Shown in pieces: positions 1 to 11,036 of a stretch of DNA of 64,000 bases (positions are counted from its first letter, which is position 1; every line of letters begins with the position of its first letter). This DNA comes from Fallopia convolvulus (taxonomy: Eukaryota; Streptophyta; Magnoliopsida; Caryophyllales; Polygonaceae), in assembly GCA_964016875.1 (NCBI GenBank), contig OZ024724.1, forward strand, positions 8,294,501 through 8,358,500, in the 5' to 3' direction. The notes under the pieces were generated by a model. That model ran no database searches. It saw nothing but the letters and a program-made list of their open reading frames with translations, and was not told the origin of the DNA. The translations under genes and the position numbers were made by a program.

Positions 1-452
1 TCATGACATGAGTTTTGAGATTATATGTATTATGCCATCTCGATTTCTTCTCTTGGCTCGATCATTCTTTTTATCGACTAGTGTTCAAATTATCCACACT
101 ATCATATATAACCATGACCAAGGTAGATCGAACTCGATAACTAAGTAGTACTACTAGTAAAAGACAATACAGTTAAATCATTGAACGTTAATTATTTTTT
201 ATTTTTGACTCCACTTTAAGAGTCACATTTTTTAGGTGGGTTGGCGGTTGGCCCATCTCAAAGCCTAGTAAAAACTGAAAACATATAAAATAAAATAAAA
301 AGTTGGACCCACAATTTTCAAATTTCCCATTTAATTTGGGCATTTCAATAGGCAAGGTACCAAACCCTTTTCATGCACCTTTAGCAATATAAGACCTTTC
401 TATTCCCTACAACATGTTTGCCACTAGTACTAACTACTTCCTTTCCCCCTTG

Positions 453-460
453 TATATAAA
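453..460 (+). promoter_or_regulatory. TATA box of the NAC gene
   Basis: A TATATAAA box lies 121 bases before the NAC start codon. A pyrimidine-rich leader follows (about 490-580). This spacing fits a normal plant promoter with a leader of roughly 90 bases. The upstream 1-450 is AT-rich and shows no other gene. Confidence 0.6.
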
Positions 461-580
461 GTATCAATCACCATTGTCCATGCCCACATTTTTACAATTC
501 TACTACTCTCCCTCCCTACACATAATAACTTTTTTTTCTTAAAAAAACCTTCAAGATATCTCCAAGCTAGAAATAAAGCC

Positions 581-2195
581 ATGAATCTGTCAGTGAATGG
601 GCAGTCTCAGGTGCCTCCAGGCTTCAGATTCCATCCTACTGAAGAAGAGCTCCTTCACTACTACTTGAAGAAGAAAGTTGCTAGTCAGAAGATCGATCTC
701 GACGTCATCCAAGACATTGATCTCAACAAGCTTGAACCTTGGGACATTCAAGGTATCCATCCCCATTCATTCATATAACTTTACTATGTATATAAATAAA
801 CCTTGGTTGTACTTATTTGGTTTGGTTGATGATGAAGAGAAATGCAGGATAGGATCAACCCCACAAAATGACTGGTACTTCTTCAGTCACAAGGACAAGA
901 AATACCCAACTGGGACAAGAACCAACCGAGCAACGACAGCTGGATTCTGGAAGGCAACAGGGCGTGATAAGGTCATAAGTGGCGGCTCCAAGCGTATTGG
1001 GATGAGGAAGACGCTTGTGTTTTACATGGGGAGAGCTCCCCATGGCGAGAAATCCGATTGGATCATGCATGAGTACAGGCTAATTGATGACAACGCCCAT
1101 AATCTTCATGTAAGCTAGCTTAACTACAATTAACACATTCTTTCTTGTATTTCTTCCTTCTCTTTCTCTTTGTTTCAGTTCTTGGGGGTCCTGGTCGAGC
1201 GAGCAGGAACTATGTGCATCTTGATTTGTTAAAAAATATAAAATTTGTGAATAACAACATAACTTTATATATAACACTATCATGAATAACACTATTTTAA
1301 CTTATTAGGCACATGCATCTTGAGACCGGCCTTTACACTATCTCTTTTGGATTTGGATTCCTGCTCATAGGAAATGGTGTTCTTCATAAGGAAACATGTC
1401 CAACTTTGTTGAGTTTAGAGCTAACACTGTGTTCTTCAAGATTTTTCTTTTCTTTTCTTGTGAATTGACCATGTACATGAATTGGAATTGTAGGTGTGTA
1501 ATCATAGTGGAGATCAAGGCGCTGCAGGTGCAGAGGAAGGATGGGTAATATGCCGAGTTTTCCGAAAGAAAAACTATGTCAAAGCTCTTCACAATCCTGC
1601 AAACCGAAACTCGGTTGCCTCTTTGGACACCCACATGATCAGCTCCAAGAAGACTCATCATGATCATCTTGAGATCAAAAGCTGCAACTCAAGTACTCTA
1701 ACCAACATGATGAACAAGAAGATCGTCCCGGACGAGTTCTTGCACCTCCCTCAGCTTGACAGCCCAACTAATTATAATCCGGCTAATGATCCGCCAATTC
1801 ACCAAGATTGCAACACTTCCATGGCGATTGATCGCATGAATTGGGTTGAGCTAGATAGATTAGTGGCTTATCAGCTAAATGGACAAGCAACGGAGGCATG
1901 TTCAGAGTCAACTAAGCAATTTCCATGCTTCAACAATAATCCTAATGACAACGATGTCATGCCTTTCTGTGCTTCTGCTGCTGGTGGTGATACTGATGGA
2001 TCACATGATCATGATTCCACTACTTATACAACAACTTCCACTGTTATTAATGCTACTAGTACTTTTCAGGATCTTCTTCGCTCTCAATCTACCCGTGTGT
2101 TCGAAACCGACGCCATTGATGAGCAATTCTGGAGCTTTGCTAAACAGTCCTCTTCGCCCACATCTTTGGACTCAATTTGCCACTTTTCGGTTTGA
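581..2195 (+). CDS. NAC domain transcription factor, NST/SND1 (secondary wall) type
   Basis: Three exons, 581-752, 838-1109 and 1494-2195, with GT-AG borders, give a 381-residue protein. The first 155 or so residues form a complete NAC DNA-binding domain: VPPGFRFHPTEEELLHYYL (A), a DLDVIQDIDLNKLEPWDIQ block (B), YFFSHKDKKYPTGTRTNRAT (C), GFWKATGRDK and RKTLVFYMGRAPHG (D), and EEGWVICRVFRKK (E). The N-terminal SVNGQSQ stretch, the internal LDRLVAYQLNG segment and the extreme C-terminus ending CHFSV match NST1/NST2/SND1 proteins. In that family these switch on secondary wall thickening in fibres, endothecium or similar cells. The C-terminal half (activation region) is rich in Asn, Ser and Thr. 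Both introns sit at positions usual for NAC genes. I cannot separate NST1 from NST3/SND1 by eye. A poly(A) signal AATAAA lies at 2294. Confidence 0.93.
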
Positions 2196-2199
2196 GTAC

Positions 2200-2495
2200 T
2201 TGTGGGTTCAATGTATACATATACATATATGTGTGTTGATGCTTTCTATGTATGTAGTTGGCGCCTTTAGTTGCTATACATGTATACATTTCCAATAAAG
2301 CTTTTGTTATCCATACCAAAGATATGTGATATCAAGATATCCATATGGATATCAAAGTATAAGTATAAGTGATCAGATATATGAATACGGATATAAGTGA
2401 TATCTTTCGATATCTCATATACTAAACAATAAATATCAGTTAAATATCTATAGTAAAATATAACAAACACCAAATAAGAATAGCAATCACATAAT
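2200..2495. other. 3' flank of the NAC gene
   Basis: AT-rich 3' region. It holds the likely poly(A) signal AATAAA (2294-2299) and a stretch of ATATC/GATAT-type short imperfect repeats (about 2320-2420). No coding signal seen. Confidence 0.4.
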
Positions 2496-2587
2496 ACCCA
2501 TATACGATGTTGTGATATGAATACTAAAGGGGCCTGTAATTACCCATATACGATGTTGTGATATGAATACTAAAGGGGCCTGTAATT
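2496..2587. repeat. 46-bp perfect tandem duplication
   Basis: Two directly adjacent 46-base copies (2496-2541 and 2542-2587) beginning ACCCATATACGATG. I see no difference between them, which suggests a recent slippage or repair event. Confidence 0.9.
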
Positions 2588-2904
2588 AAGTCGCAATGAA
2601 GCCAAGATAATCAAATTTTTCCCTAGAAAATTAATGCTGTATGGGAGATTTAATATTGGTTTGAATGGGACGTGAGAGATTTGTGTACATATTAAGTGAT
2701 ATACTACTATATTATATGTGTGGAGTCAGGTTCACGTGCGAATGGACGCTAATGTGCAAAATAAGAAAGAACAAGAGTCGTTGGATTAAGAAAAATCAAA
2801 GACGTTGATCATTTCAGTTAAAAAGGGGGAAAAACGGCACAGGCAAATTATTGGCGAATTATTCGCGTATTTTTGAAAAAAAAACGGAAATAGGACACGC
2901 GCCC

Positions 2905-3290
2905 AAATTGTTCATCAGTATTGTGGATTTGTTCATCAATAATGTGGATTTGTTCATCAAAACTGTGATTTTGTGCATAAATAAACTATTGCTTGTGCGT
3001 CAAAAATCTATTATTTGTGCATAAAAATGAACAAATGTGTATCAAAATTACATGCATATTTGGCATATGAACAAATGTATCAACATTGTGATTTTGTTCA
3101 TAAAAAACGAAAATATTTATTCATTAGTAACATCAATTTGTTCACTGGTTTATGCATATTTGTTCATTACCTTTTTCATATAATTGTTCATTACTAGATG
3201 CATATTTGTTCACTAGTAACCTCAATTTGTTCATTGCTATATGCATATTTGTTCATTAATAACATCAATTTGTTCATAGCTAAATAAGGC
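2905..3290. repeat. Left array of TGTTCAT-based degenerate repeats
   Basis: About a dozen degenerate units of some 20-25 bases are built around TTTGTTCATTA and TGCATATTTGTTCATT. They lie inside the left arm of the fold-back element. The complementary motif ATGAACAAA forms the right array, so the arrays can pair with each other. Confidence 0.75.
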
Positions 3291-3639
3291 ACAAGCACTC
3301 CTCTTCGATTTTGTTGCTATCTCGTTCTCTTAGCATAAACCATATTATTGCAAAGTCAAATTCTTTATCTATTATCTTTTGCATTCAAGTTTCTACATCA
3401 AACTTATCTTAATTTGGTACTATATTGAGCACTTCATTCGTATTGACAAGTTAACCTTAAAGCACTTCATTTGTATTATACTTTGAATTCAAGATAGCCT
3501 TAAAGCATAAAATAAATGCAAAAATGCACAAATAGATAGTCCTAAATGTACAAGTTGATGGTATTAATAGTCCTAAATGTACAAGTTGATAGCCTTGACA
3601 CATAAAACATAAGTTTATTTCAATTCACAAATAAGGGTA

Positions 3640-3965
3640 TAATAATGAACAAATAAGTTTATATCAATGAACAAATAAGGGTATATCCATGAACAAATAG
3701 GGTATATCAATGAACAAATAATGGTATATCAATGAACAAAAAAGAAGTATACTAATGAACAAATAATGGTATACCATGGGTATATCAATGAACAAATAGG
3801 GGTATATCAATGAACAAATACGAGTATATCAATGAACAAATATGGGTATATCAAAACTAATTATGTGCATAAAAAACTACATAATATTGTATTCCTACAC
3901 ATAAATAAGGTTAAAAAAATAAAAATAAAATTAAAAAAGTTCGAAATCAATGAACAATGTTATCA
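3640..3965. repeat. Right array of ATGAACAAAT-based repeats
   Basis: Units of about 21-23 bases with the core TATATCAATGAACAAATA recur from 3655 to 3845, then become degenerate. They are the reverse complement of the left-array core and form the inner part of the right arm. The same motif resumes beyond the Helitron at 4630-4690. Confidence 0.8.
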
Positions 3966-3991
3966 AAAACTCAATGCACAATTAGTTAGTA

Positions 3992-4628
3992 CTAGTTGTC
4001 CCCGTCGTGTCATGCACGACTATAACTCGATATTTTTTAGATATATTATAAAAAAGATATTAATAAAAAAATATAATATAAACTTTAATGTAAGTAATTT
4101 GTTGATCGTAATATAATTTATTTTTTAAAATCAAATAAAACAAATTAAATTTAGATTATTAAGTTTAAATAATGAGAATAATATATACAATGCTCATAAA
4201 ATGTTATGGTAAATTTTCAAATAATGAGAATAATACATACAATGCTCATAAATTGTTATGGTAAATTTTCAAATTGTGAGTTGCAATAAAAGTAAAGCAT
4301 TTTGACCAAACTTCTCATAAGGAAATATTTTGATTAAAAAAAGCATAGGTTTATCAAAATATATAGGCATATACTTATTTGTTTATATAAAATATTTTTT
4401 TATAAGGAAATCATTTTTTATCATTATAGTAAAATCTGACATGTAAGTGACGGGGTGAAAATAATACGATGTGGCATATGACGTGTCAAACATGACATAA
4501 CATGGCTTAAGGAAAAGACGACATGTGGCAAAATCCGATGTGGCGTATTCTAGAAGCGACATGTGGACAAAGTTGATGTAGCGCAATGTGGTGGCTCTAA
4601 ACCTTATCCCTTTTATATATATAGTAGA
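3992..4628 (-). mobile_element. Non-autonomous Helitron, copy 1
   Basis: Read on the minus strand the element starts with TCTACTATATATATAAAAGG at 4628 and ends with CTAG at 3992. It sits between host A and T, the Helitron insertion rule. About 10 bases before the 3' end there is a hairpin with six-base stem GTCGTG/CACGAC and loop CATGA. No coding capacity. It has inserted into the right arm of the fold-back element. A related copy lies at 31324-32245. Confidence 0.85.
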
Positions 4629-4953
4629 TTGATGAACAATTGGTGAATATTGATGAACAAATTGCTAATTCTGATGAACAAACTGGGCGCGTCTCATAAA
4701 AACGTATTTTTCGAAAAAATTTCGTGAATAATTCGGGAAAAATTCGTCCGTGTCGTATTTTATTGAAAAATACGCAAATAATACGGGAAAAATTCGCTCA
4801 TGCCGTATTTTGTTTTTTTAATGAATGTTTAATCAAGGACGTTGATTTTTTGGAATAAACGATCGAGATTTATTCTTATTTTCCACACAGGCGACCATTC
4901 GCACGTGACTCTTTTTATATGTGTGTACATTTGTGATAACATACACTATATAA

Positions 4954-5037
4954 TACATGGGAGCTAACTACAATGACATAAAAGTGACAAAAAGCCCAAA
5001 AAGAATTGTACATGGGAGCTAACTACAATGACATAAA
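4954..5037. repeat. 29-bp direct repeat, period 55
   Basis: The 29-base sequence starting TACATGGGAGCTAACTACAA occurs at 4954-4982 and again at 5009-5037 without visible change, just outside the fold-back element. Confidence 0.85.
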
Positions 5038-6352
5038 TGTGAGTACAGTAAACTGAATATATAATGAGGAAGATCTCTTTTGTGTTTTATAGTGAGCAAT
5101 TATGACTATTGATGAAGATAATTGTTAATTAGGGTGTCAAGAGAGATTATTTGTGCAAAGAATAAGATCAAATCCCCACTGGCCACTAGTCACTACTACC
5201 AACCAACACTATACCCATCTTAACCATATGGGCAGATTAATTACGTACATTTTCTTCCCGTAGTCAATCACTAAAATATAGTAATCTTTTGACCAACTTT
5301 ACGTAGAAATTTTTTTGTAGCTCTCATTTTGTAGCATGCCAATTTTAATCAACCTTTCCATTTTTTTTTTCCAAAAATTAACTTGATTGCGTACGTACAA
5401 TTTACTTAAACAGATAAATTACACTGATAGCACATTTAAAATTGTTAACTTTGTTGATAGTTGAACTATCTTGGTTCAAATTACTGTTACATACATAATT
5501 ATTGAAATACAACAAAGCAATCGTGCGAGATCTAAGTTTGGTACTAGGAACTAATATTCCAGAATACAATGAGGATGTTCTAAATTCTAATCAGTGTCAA
5601 TCAAGCATATATTTAGAAACCAATAATGTGTGCATACCATCAAAATACTAGGTTCCAGACTGCAGAGTGCATAATTAAGATTCAAAAAAACCATACTGTA
5701 TATATAATGGAGTAGTATATGATGCCAAATCTATATATGATATTGATGTAGAGAGTGTATAGAGGTTCCAAAAGGGAATGTTGTGACTTGTGAAGATAAA
5801 TCCACGTTGACGTGTCAGATGTCAGATGGCTGAATTCCATGTATACTGAACTCATGTCTCAGGAATGATTTATCAATGTTTTTGTTTGACAGCTCTTTCT
5901 TTCTTTACTGACTTGATTTTTTCTACATTCAATTTACACATTACATTACTCATGATTTGTTGCTTCGTATATATACAAATCTCTAGTAATTAATTAACAC
6001 ACCTACTACCTTCATAGAAAAATTGTGGGGTTTTTTTTTAAAAAAAAAAACAAAAAAAACAAAAATGCAGCTAAGCTTGGGACCACTGAACAACTTGGGT
6101 CTTTCACATCTAACATGATGATAAATGAATAATTGATCTTTTACTAACTTGTAGAAATAATATATGGTTATGAAATGTTACAAGGATTTGATGTAACCAG
6201 AGCCTAAAAGGTTGAAGGAGATGAAAAAAAAAAGGGATCAATGTAGGGCCATGAAAGAATGGGGTTTACCGACAGGCATCGATCGCCTTCAACGAAAATG
6301 ATGGAGTCCTTCAGAGCTGGCCATGGAAATGCAGGTTATTAGATATTAAGTT
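5038..6352. other. AT-rich intergenic region
   Basis: No gene, domain or clear transposon end recognised. It contains homopolymer T/A runs around 6022-6060. Confidence 0.3.
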
Positions 6353-6396
6353 TTGCATATATAAAAGAGACGTCTTGTTTCTCTTCCCTTACAGCC

Positions 6397-6558
6397 ATGA
6401 ATCGATGGCTTTGTCGTCTGCTTACAACGACAAATCCATTGTTAAAGTGTGCTAATAATGTGTTACTAGCTAGACACTTTCACACCCCAACTCCAACTAT
6501 TATTATTAATACTGGATCTTTTTGCCTTTCAGTTACCCTGTTCTTGTCCCAAACATAA
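6397..6558 (+). other. Possible small ORF behind a TATA box
   Basis: A TATATAAA sequence at about 6357-6364 is followed 30-40 bases later by a 53-codon reading frame (MNRWLCRLL...SQT) starting at 6397. I recognise no family. The first bases of the frame can form a short hairpin (AGCCAT/ATGGCT). It may be a short peptide gene, the start of a non-coding transcript, or chance. Confidence 0.2.
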
Positions 6559-6559
6559 G

Positions 6560-8213
6560 ACATTGCCCAATTCTTAGTACTCATCCACATGTTTCTTATA
6601 CTTTGTTGTACATTTGTTTCATTAGAATTTGAACTTGGAATCATAGTATATATACATCAAACAAGGACTTACCCTTTCACCCTATCATGATCTTATGTTC
6701 TACTTTTTGTAGTCTAGTATGTTTTCAAAAAAATAATAGAAAAATCTACTCCACCTAATCAAAGCAAATGAATTACAAAGTGGACTACCAAAGTGAATAA
6801 GAGAATCCTTAACTGTTATCTGCAAACAAAATAGCTGGATCATTGACAATTTTGAAGCAATCAAGAAACGTATGTTATGTAGCAGAAATGATGCTAGGTT
6901 TCATTAGCTGCATCTAGGATCAAATCAGTGGAAGCTTCATCAGATGTATCAACATCAGCAGGTGGTAAAGTTGCAAGGCATGATGGTGTGATTGCAATTT
7001 GGTTAATAAAATTTTATTGAAATTGCATTGATCTGATTTGCGAATGATAAAGTTGTGCAGGACATCTTACCCAAATTTATTCCGGTAGGTAGAAGATGCT
7101 GCTTTAATAGACACAAAGGTGACATGGGCGTTGAAATTGATGCACAAAGGTGATATAGCCAAGGACACTTGCATAGCTGTCTGACTTGGAGCAAGGTTGA
7201 CCCAATAGCTACAACTTTGCTCTCTCTCTATAGTCACCACCCATAATGTCAAAATGCAAGAAAATCCATTTACACCAAAAAAGCTGATATTCGTTTTTCC
7301 TATTCATAGCTAGCAATTAGAGGTGATCCAAATGCAAGCAAATATGAACAATGAAAATGTATGAAAGTATGGCTGGTTAATCTGGTCCTAATCTTGTACA
7401 TAGTTTGTATCCATGGACGAAAAATGAGTGTTTGGCCCAATCTTGTACATATAGTTTTGATGCTGGTCATGTTCATAAGGATAACATTGCCTCTTGACAA
7501 TGACATAAAATCTCTATGGGTAATTAATCCGAATTGAATTGAAGGCTCTTGCTTTAATAATCAGGCGAATACCAATAAAGGTTTTTATTAATGCTGTCAT
7601 CATAATGATACAGTATATTATTATCAAAATTATTACAATAATGATACTGATGATAGTGTGCAAAAAGAACAATGGCTATAGTTTCTAGACTCTATAGATG
7701 AGAGTGATGTAGCAAAGAAAAAACAAAGTACACAACTGTATTCATTGGAAATTTGGGATTCATTAGAAGATCATTGATTTCTATCTATGTACATATCCTC
7801 TCCAATAGAATTCATCAACAATCAATCAAACCGAATCCAAATCTAGCACCAATATCAGGCCCAAACAAAAACCCAGTTTGGCATTGATGGATTTAGTGCA
7901 TAAACAAACAAGTAATCCAGAGATTATCAAACAAAATCACACAGCACTTAAAACTTGCAGCAATGTGCAACCACTATAAACAAAATTGTTAGTCTTGTGA
8001 CCTACAAAATGACAAGAATATAGCCAGATAGCACCAAACAGCAAAACACAAGGACAACAACACCAAGTGTATAGATTCTCATATCCCATTCAAATATTCT
8101 TCATGTCATAACTTACAAAGATGGCAGCTTTGCCTCCCTTGGCTTGTAGAACAGCAAATAATACAGCTGAGGAAGATTGAGATCTTGATCTTAATTTGGA
8201 AAAAACACTAAAA
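6560..8213. other. Intergenic region and 3' flank of the glutaredoxin-like gene
   Basis: No convincing gene. The short frames at 7003-7506 match no family I know. The last part (about 7980-8213) is probably the 3' untranslated region of the minus-strand gene that follows. Confidence 0.3.
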
Positions 8214-9224
8214 TCAGCTACAAATGGGGCAAAGCACCAAACCATTCTCATTACAATCAGTACATCTGACAACAACAGTCTTCTTCCCCAATTTCTGATT
8301 CAAATCCCCTTTCACAATCATCACAATCTTACAACTCCCACTGCACTGAAAACAGGGCAAGAATCTGGCTCCACCGCATCCATCACAAATCTCTCCGATC
8401 TTAGCCTTCGGTAAGCCATCGAGAAGCTCCGGAAGACATCCTTCTTCGTGAATTCTCAAAACCTCCTCCGATCCACCCAAATACCTGCCTCTCACGAAAA
8501 CCCTAGGTGGAACAGACTCACTGATTTCCTTGTTCTTCATCAATTCCTTCAATTCATCCCTAAATCCGCGATCCATCGAGATGTCTCTTTCGCAGAACAA
8601 AATGCCGAGCCCTTCCATTGCCGATCTGACGGCGTTGCAAGCCTCGAAGGTCTTCCTCACGCCTCTGAGCGTTGTCGTGTAAATCACGACCTTGTTCTCG
8701 CCGTTCGGCGGGCACAATTCCTCGAATTTATCGAGTGAATAATTTGCCGAAGAAGAAATCCTTTGCTTCTGAACCCTATCGACGCTCAACAGAGGCTTGA
8801 AAAAGCTCGGCTTCTCATTGAGAGTACGGTTAGGGTTGAAATTCTCCTTGTTGCGGTTAAATTTGGGGGAGAAGATCTTCGGAGTGGAAGGTCGAGAGAG
8901 AAGAGGGAGCGGGGAGAAGCGGAAGCTGTCGTTGTCGAGGCCAGCCATGAGCTCCCATGAATTGATCACTTCCGGCTCCGATCTGAGAGATCGAGGCTCG
9001 GAGATCGGGCTGGGGAGGACGGAGGCGTTGGTGAAGCGTTGGACGGGCGGCGGAGGAGTGGTGGGGGAGGAATGGAAGGGGCGCGACGCCGGCGGCGGCG
9101 GATCGAGGGTGAGGAGACCGTAGGTGGTGGAGGTGAGAGAGACGATGTGGTGGCTGAGGGCGGAGCTGCCGATTTGGGGGAAGTCGTCGTCGTGGTGTAG
9201 GAAAGTAGAGGATACGCAGCCCAT
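8214..9224 (-). CDS. Glutaredoxin-like zinc-finger protein (intronless)
   Basis: Single exon, 336 residues. It begins MGCVSS, a good N-myristoylation and palmitoylation signal, so the protein is probably membrane-attached. A low-complexity Pro/Ser-rich segment follows. A glutaredoxin-fold domain spans about residues 177-270 (VVIYTTTLRG, RVFVRGRYLGG). The C-terminus carries four CxxC pairs (C280/C283, C291/C294, C321/C324, C332/C335) resembling a DnaJ-type zinc finger. The position of the usual CPYC/CGFC redox pair reads TTLRG, so it probably does not act as a classical thiol-disulfide oxidoreductase. This matches the large plant class often annotated 'uncharacterized protein At5g39865-like'. 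Its role is not established here. The start is fixed by the myristoylation motif. Confidence 0.9.
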   Translation of the reverse strand: MGCVSSTFLHHDDDFPQIGSSALSHHIVSLTSTTYGLLTLDPPPPASRPFHSSPTTPPPPVQRFTNASVLPSPISEPRSLRSEPEVINSWELMAGLDNDSFRFSPLPLLSRPSTPKIFSPKFNRNKENFNPNRTLNEKPSFFKPLLSVDRVQKQRISSSANYSLDKFEELCPPNGENKVVIYTTTLRGVRKTFEACNAVRSAMEGLGILFCERDISMDRGFRDELKELMKNKEISESVPPRVFVRGRYLGGSEEVLRIHEEGCLPELLDGLPKAKIGEICDGCGGARFLPCFQCSGSCKIVMIVKGDLNQKLGKKTVVVRCTDCNENGLVLCPICS

Positions 9225-9700
9225 AGTTGTGAGTGTGGAGAAGACAGAAGAGAAGTTTGGAAGTTGCAGAGGGAGGAAGAAGGCGACAGAAATGAAGCTT
9301 TGACGATGGCGGATTTTGTGGGCCCGGTTTTCGAGGGTTTGAGCGGCAAAATTAAATTCAAAATTTGGGTGGGGTGAAAGTGGAATTTTGAAAAGGGGCG
9401 GTTAAAAATTAAAATAGTGGAAATCAGGGGACATGAGTGCGAGTTTGCCACATGGGAACTGTAAAAGTTGGAGATTTCTGCTTTTAACCTCAAAAAGAAC
9501 AAAAAGACTTCACTGACCTTTTTGAAAACCAAAAAGATCTATCTATGCTTTGATAGAAATCATAGAATGGAACCCAAAGTTTTTTGTGTTTACATTATGT
9601 TGCTATTCGAGATGAGCTAAAGTTGAGATAGATTTGGGAGATGCGAAATCGCTATATTTTCACAACAAAATTTTAAGAACATTTTTTTAAGTAAAGTGCA
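9225..9700. promoter_or_regulatory. 5' flank of the glutaredoxin-like gene
   Basis: Probable promoter and leader of the minus-strand gene. A frame at 8966-9532 is a shadow of that gene. No clear TATA box identified. Confidence 0.3.
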
Positions 9701-9739
9701 AAAGCAGTCTCAATTTTCATTAGCAAAATCAACTTGAGC

Positions 9740-10010
9740 TTGTACCAATGTCATTGTCGAAACTGATTTTGTTGTTGCTTGTAAGCTGTTCGGAGGGGGT
9801 AATGCATGCCTACGACTCACCGGATTACCATCTCAATGATCAACGCAGGCAATTGTTCTTGATAATAACTGGCAAGTTCGGTTCAATTCCATCCCGAGAC
9901 GTCTTAATAAAATGGCGGATAGCTTAGTTAATGTTTCGATTAGTATTGATAATTTTTTGTTGCTTATGAGACTCCTCCTAGTTGTATTCAAGCCATGTCT
10001 GGCTATTCTG
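9740..10010 (+). pseudogene. LINE RNase H-domain remnant
   Basis: Broken plus-strand translation shows ETDFVVACKLFGG (9757-9795), then NNWQVRFNSIPRRLNKMADS (about 9866-9925). This is the usual C-terminal RNase H pattern of plant L1-type LINEs (ETDSK..., then IPR..N..AD.LA). Stops and a missing middle show that it is dead. The downstream 10020-10640 has no recognisable coding content. Confidence 0.55.
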
Positions 10011-10019
10011 TTTCATCCC

Positions 10020-10640
10020 ACACTTAAGATAAGACGGTAGAGACATGTCCCAAGACCCCACAAGGTAGAAGAATATACACATAACTCATGAGCTACCTAA
10101 TGTGAACCCATCTTGAGAAGTCGGATCCACGAAGAGGGTCTTTGTCTTGGATGCGTATTATGTCTCATCCTTGAGTTGGCGGAAGCAATTAAGTGAGTTT
10201 GAGGCTGTTTTCAGAAGGGGGTTGGGAAGTTGGTAGAGATAAGAGGCGGACGTCCAAATGAATGAACAACCAAGAGGGAGGGATTAGGGGATAAGGGTTG
10301 ACGTACAAGAACACAAGAGCTGAATTCAATCTGATAGTGTTTCGTTGTGTAAATTCATGTGTAAAGAGTACAAGAAGGGGTGTGGCTCCTTATATAGAGG
10401 AGGTCACATGAAACCCTACACAAGCATAGGGTGGCGGCTAGAGTGAGGCATGCAAGCGACCAAACGTCAACCAAGCTCATTAATAACATACTAAAATAAG
10501 CACAACCAAGTTTAGAATGTCTTATAAGGGACAAACTACTATATAGGTCACGGTGGCTATGTCGTGAGTGTCACGACAAGGTCGTGACGAGGCCATGGCA
10601 CGACGCGACAAGGCGTTGTCATGCGCTCTCCTGCGCCTAG
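10020..10640. other. Unassigned sequence, possible LTR debris
   Basis: No gene. It contains a TATATAGAGG-like segment at 10402 and short GTCGTGA/TCACGAC palindromes near 10560-10620. It could be degraded retroelement regulatory sequence, but I cannot assign it. Confidence 0.2.
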
Positions 10641-10644
10641 GGTT

Positions 10645-10725
10645 GTCGTGCAAGCTGTGAGTATAGTTGGTTATGAAGTGCGATAATCACACCTTTATAA
10701 AGGGAGGTATGGGGTTCAAATCCCG
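10645..10725 (+). repeat. tRNA-like (SINE head) sequence
   Basis: A box A-like segment TATAGTTGGTTATG (10654-10667) is followed about 45 bases later by a box B-like GGGGTTCAAATCCC. The acceptor arms do not pair, so it is not a tRNA gene. The head of a tRNA-derived SINE is the best guess. Confidence 0.35.
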
Positions 10726-10919
10726 CCTCCAACATCCTGCAGGATTAAAATGTGTAGAACCTTCCTGCGGGTTAGGGTGCATGGGCTGCATCCCATGGCT
10801 TGTGATTGAGCGCCACCAGTAAGACCGCCTGACGCAACTAGACTGGAGGTTGGCCCACTGGTCAGATTGTTGCCCGGGGCAGGCCGAGAAGGTGGGTTCA
10901 AGTGGGCTTGATCACATCA

Positions 10920-11036
10920 CTACCCTATTTCCAACTTTATTGGTGGAGCTAGAAGAAAATGAGCCAAAGAAAGTGGGAGGATTAGGGTTCAGAGATCTTT
11001 ATCTCTTTAATTGGGCTTTACTAGCCAAATAAAGAT
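10920..11036 (+). pseudogene. LINE reverse-transcriptase tail remnant
   Basis: The frame contains ELEENEPKKVGGLGFRDLYL followed by FNWALLAK. This is the conserved segment between reverse transcriptase and zf-RVT in plant LINEs (KKGGLGFRDL..FN.ALL.K). A stop follows at once. It is on the same strand as the RNase H remnant but upstream-downstream order is reversed, so they need not come from one insertion. Confidence 0.65.

Larger units (their letters stand above)
2723..4911. mobile_element. Fold-back, MULE-like non-autonomous element
   Basis: The two ends are long imperfect inverted repeats. Left 2723 onward begins GAGTCAGGTTCACGTGCG; the reverse complement from 4911 begins GAGTCACGTGCGAATGG. 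Similarity continues for about 200 bases to the shared ACGCGCCCA..TTGTTCATCAG block (left about 2897-2918, right about 4668-4690). An 11-base direct repeat TTATATGTGTG flanks it (2712-2722 and 4915-4925), with three extra T on the right. Long inverted ends and a target duplication of about 9-11 bases are typical of Mutator-like elements. No transposase is present. The interior is a palindromic set of short repeats, and a Helitron has inserted into it. The family name is an inference. Confidence 0.7.

Noticed and set aside
3650..3860. Regularly spaced short repeats resembling a CRISPR array
   Set aside because: The genome is a plant. The units are contiguous degenerate tandem repeats without unique spacers, and they belong to the arm of a fold-back transposon.
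10645..10725. tRNA gene
   Set aside because: Box A and box B-like segments are present, but acceptor and D stems do not form and no proper anticodon loop is seen.
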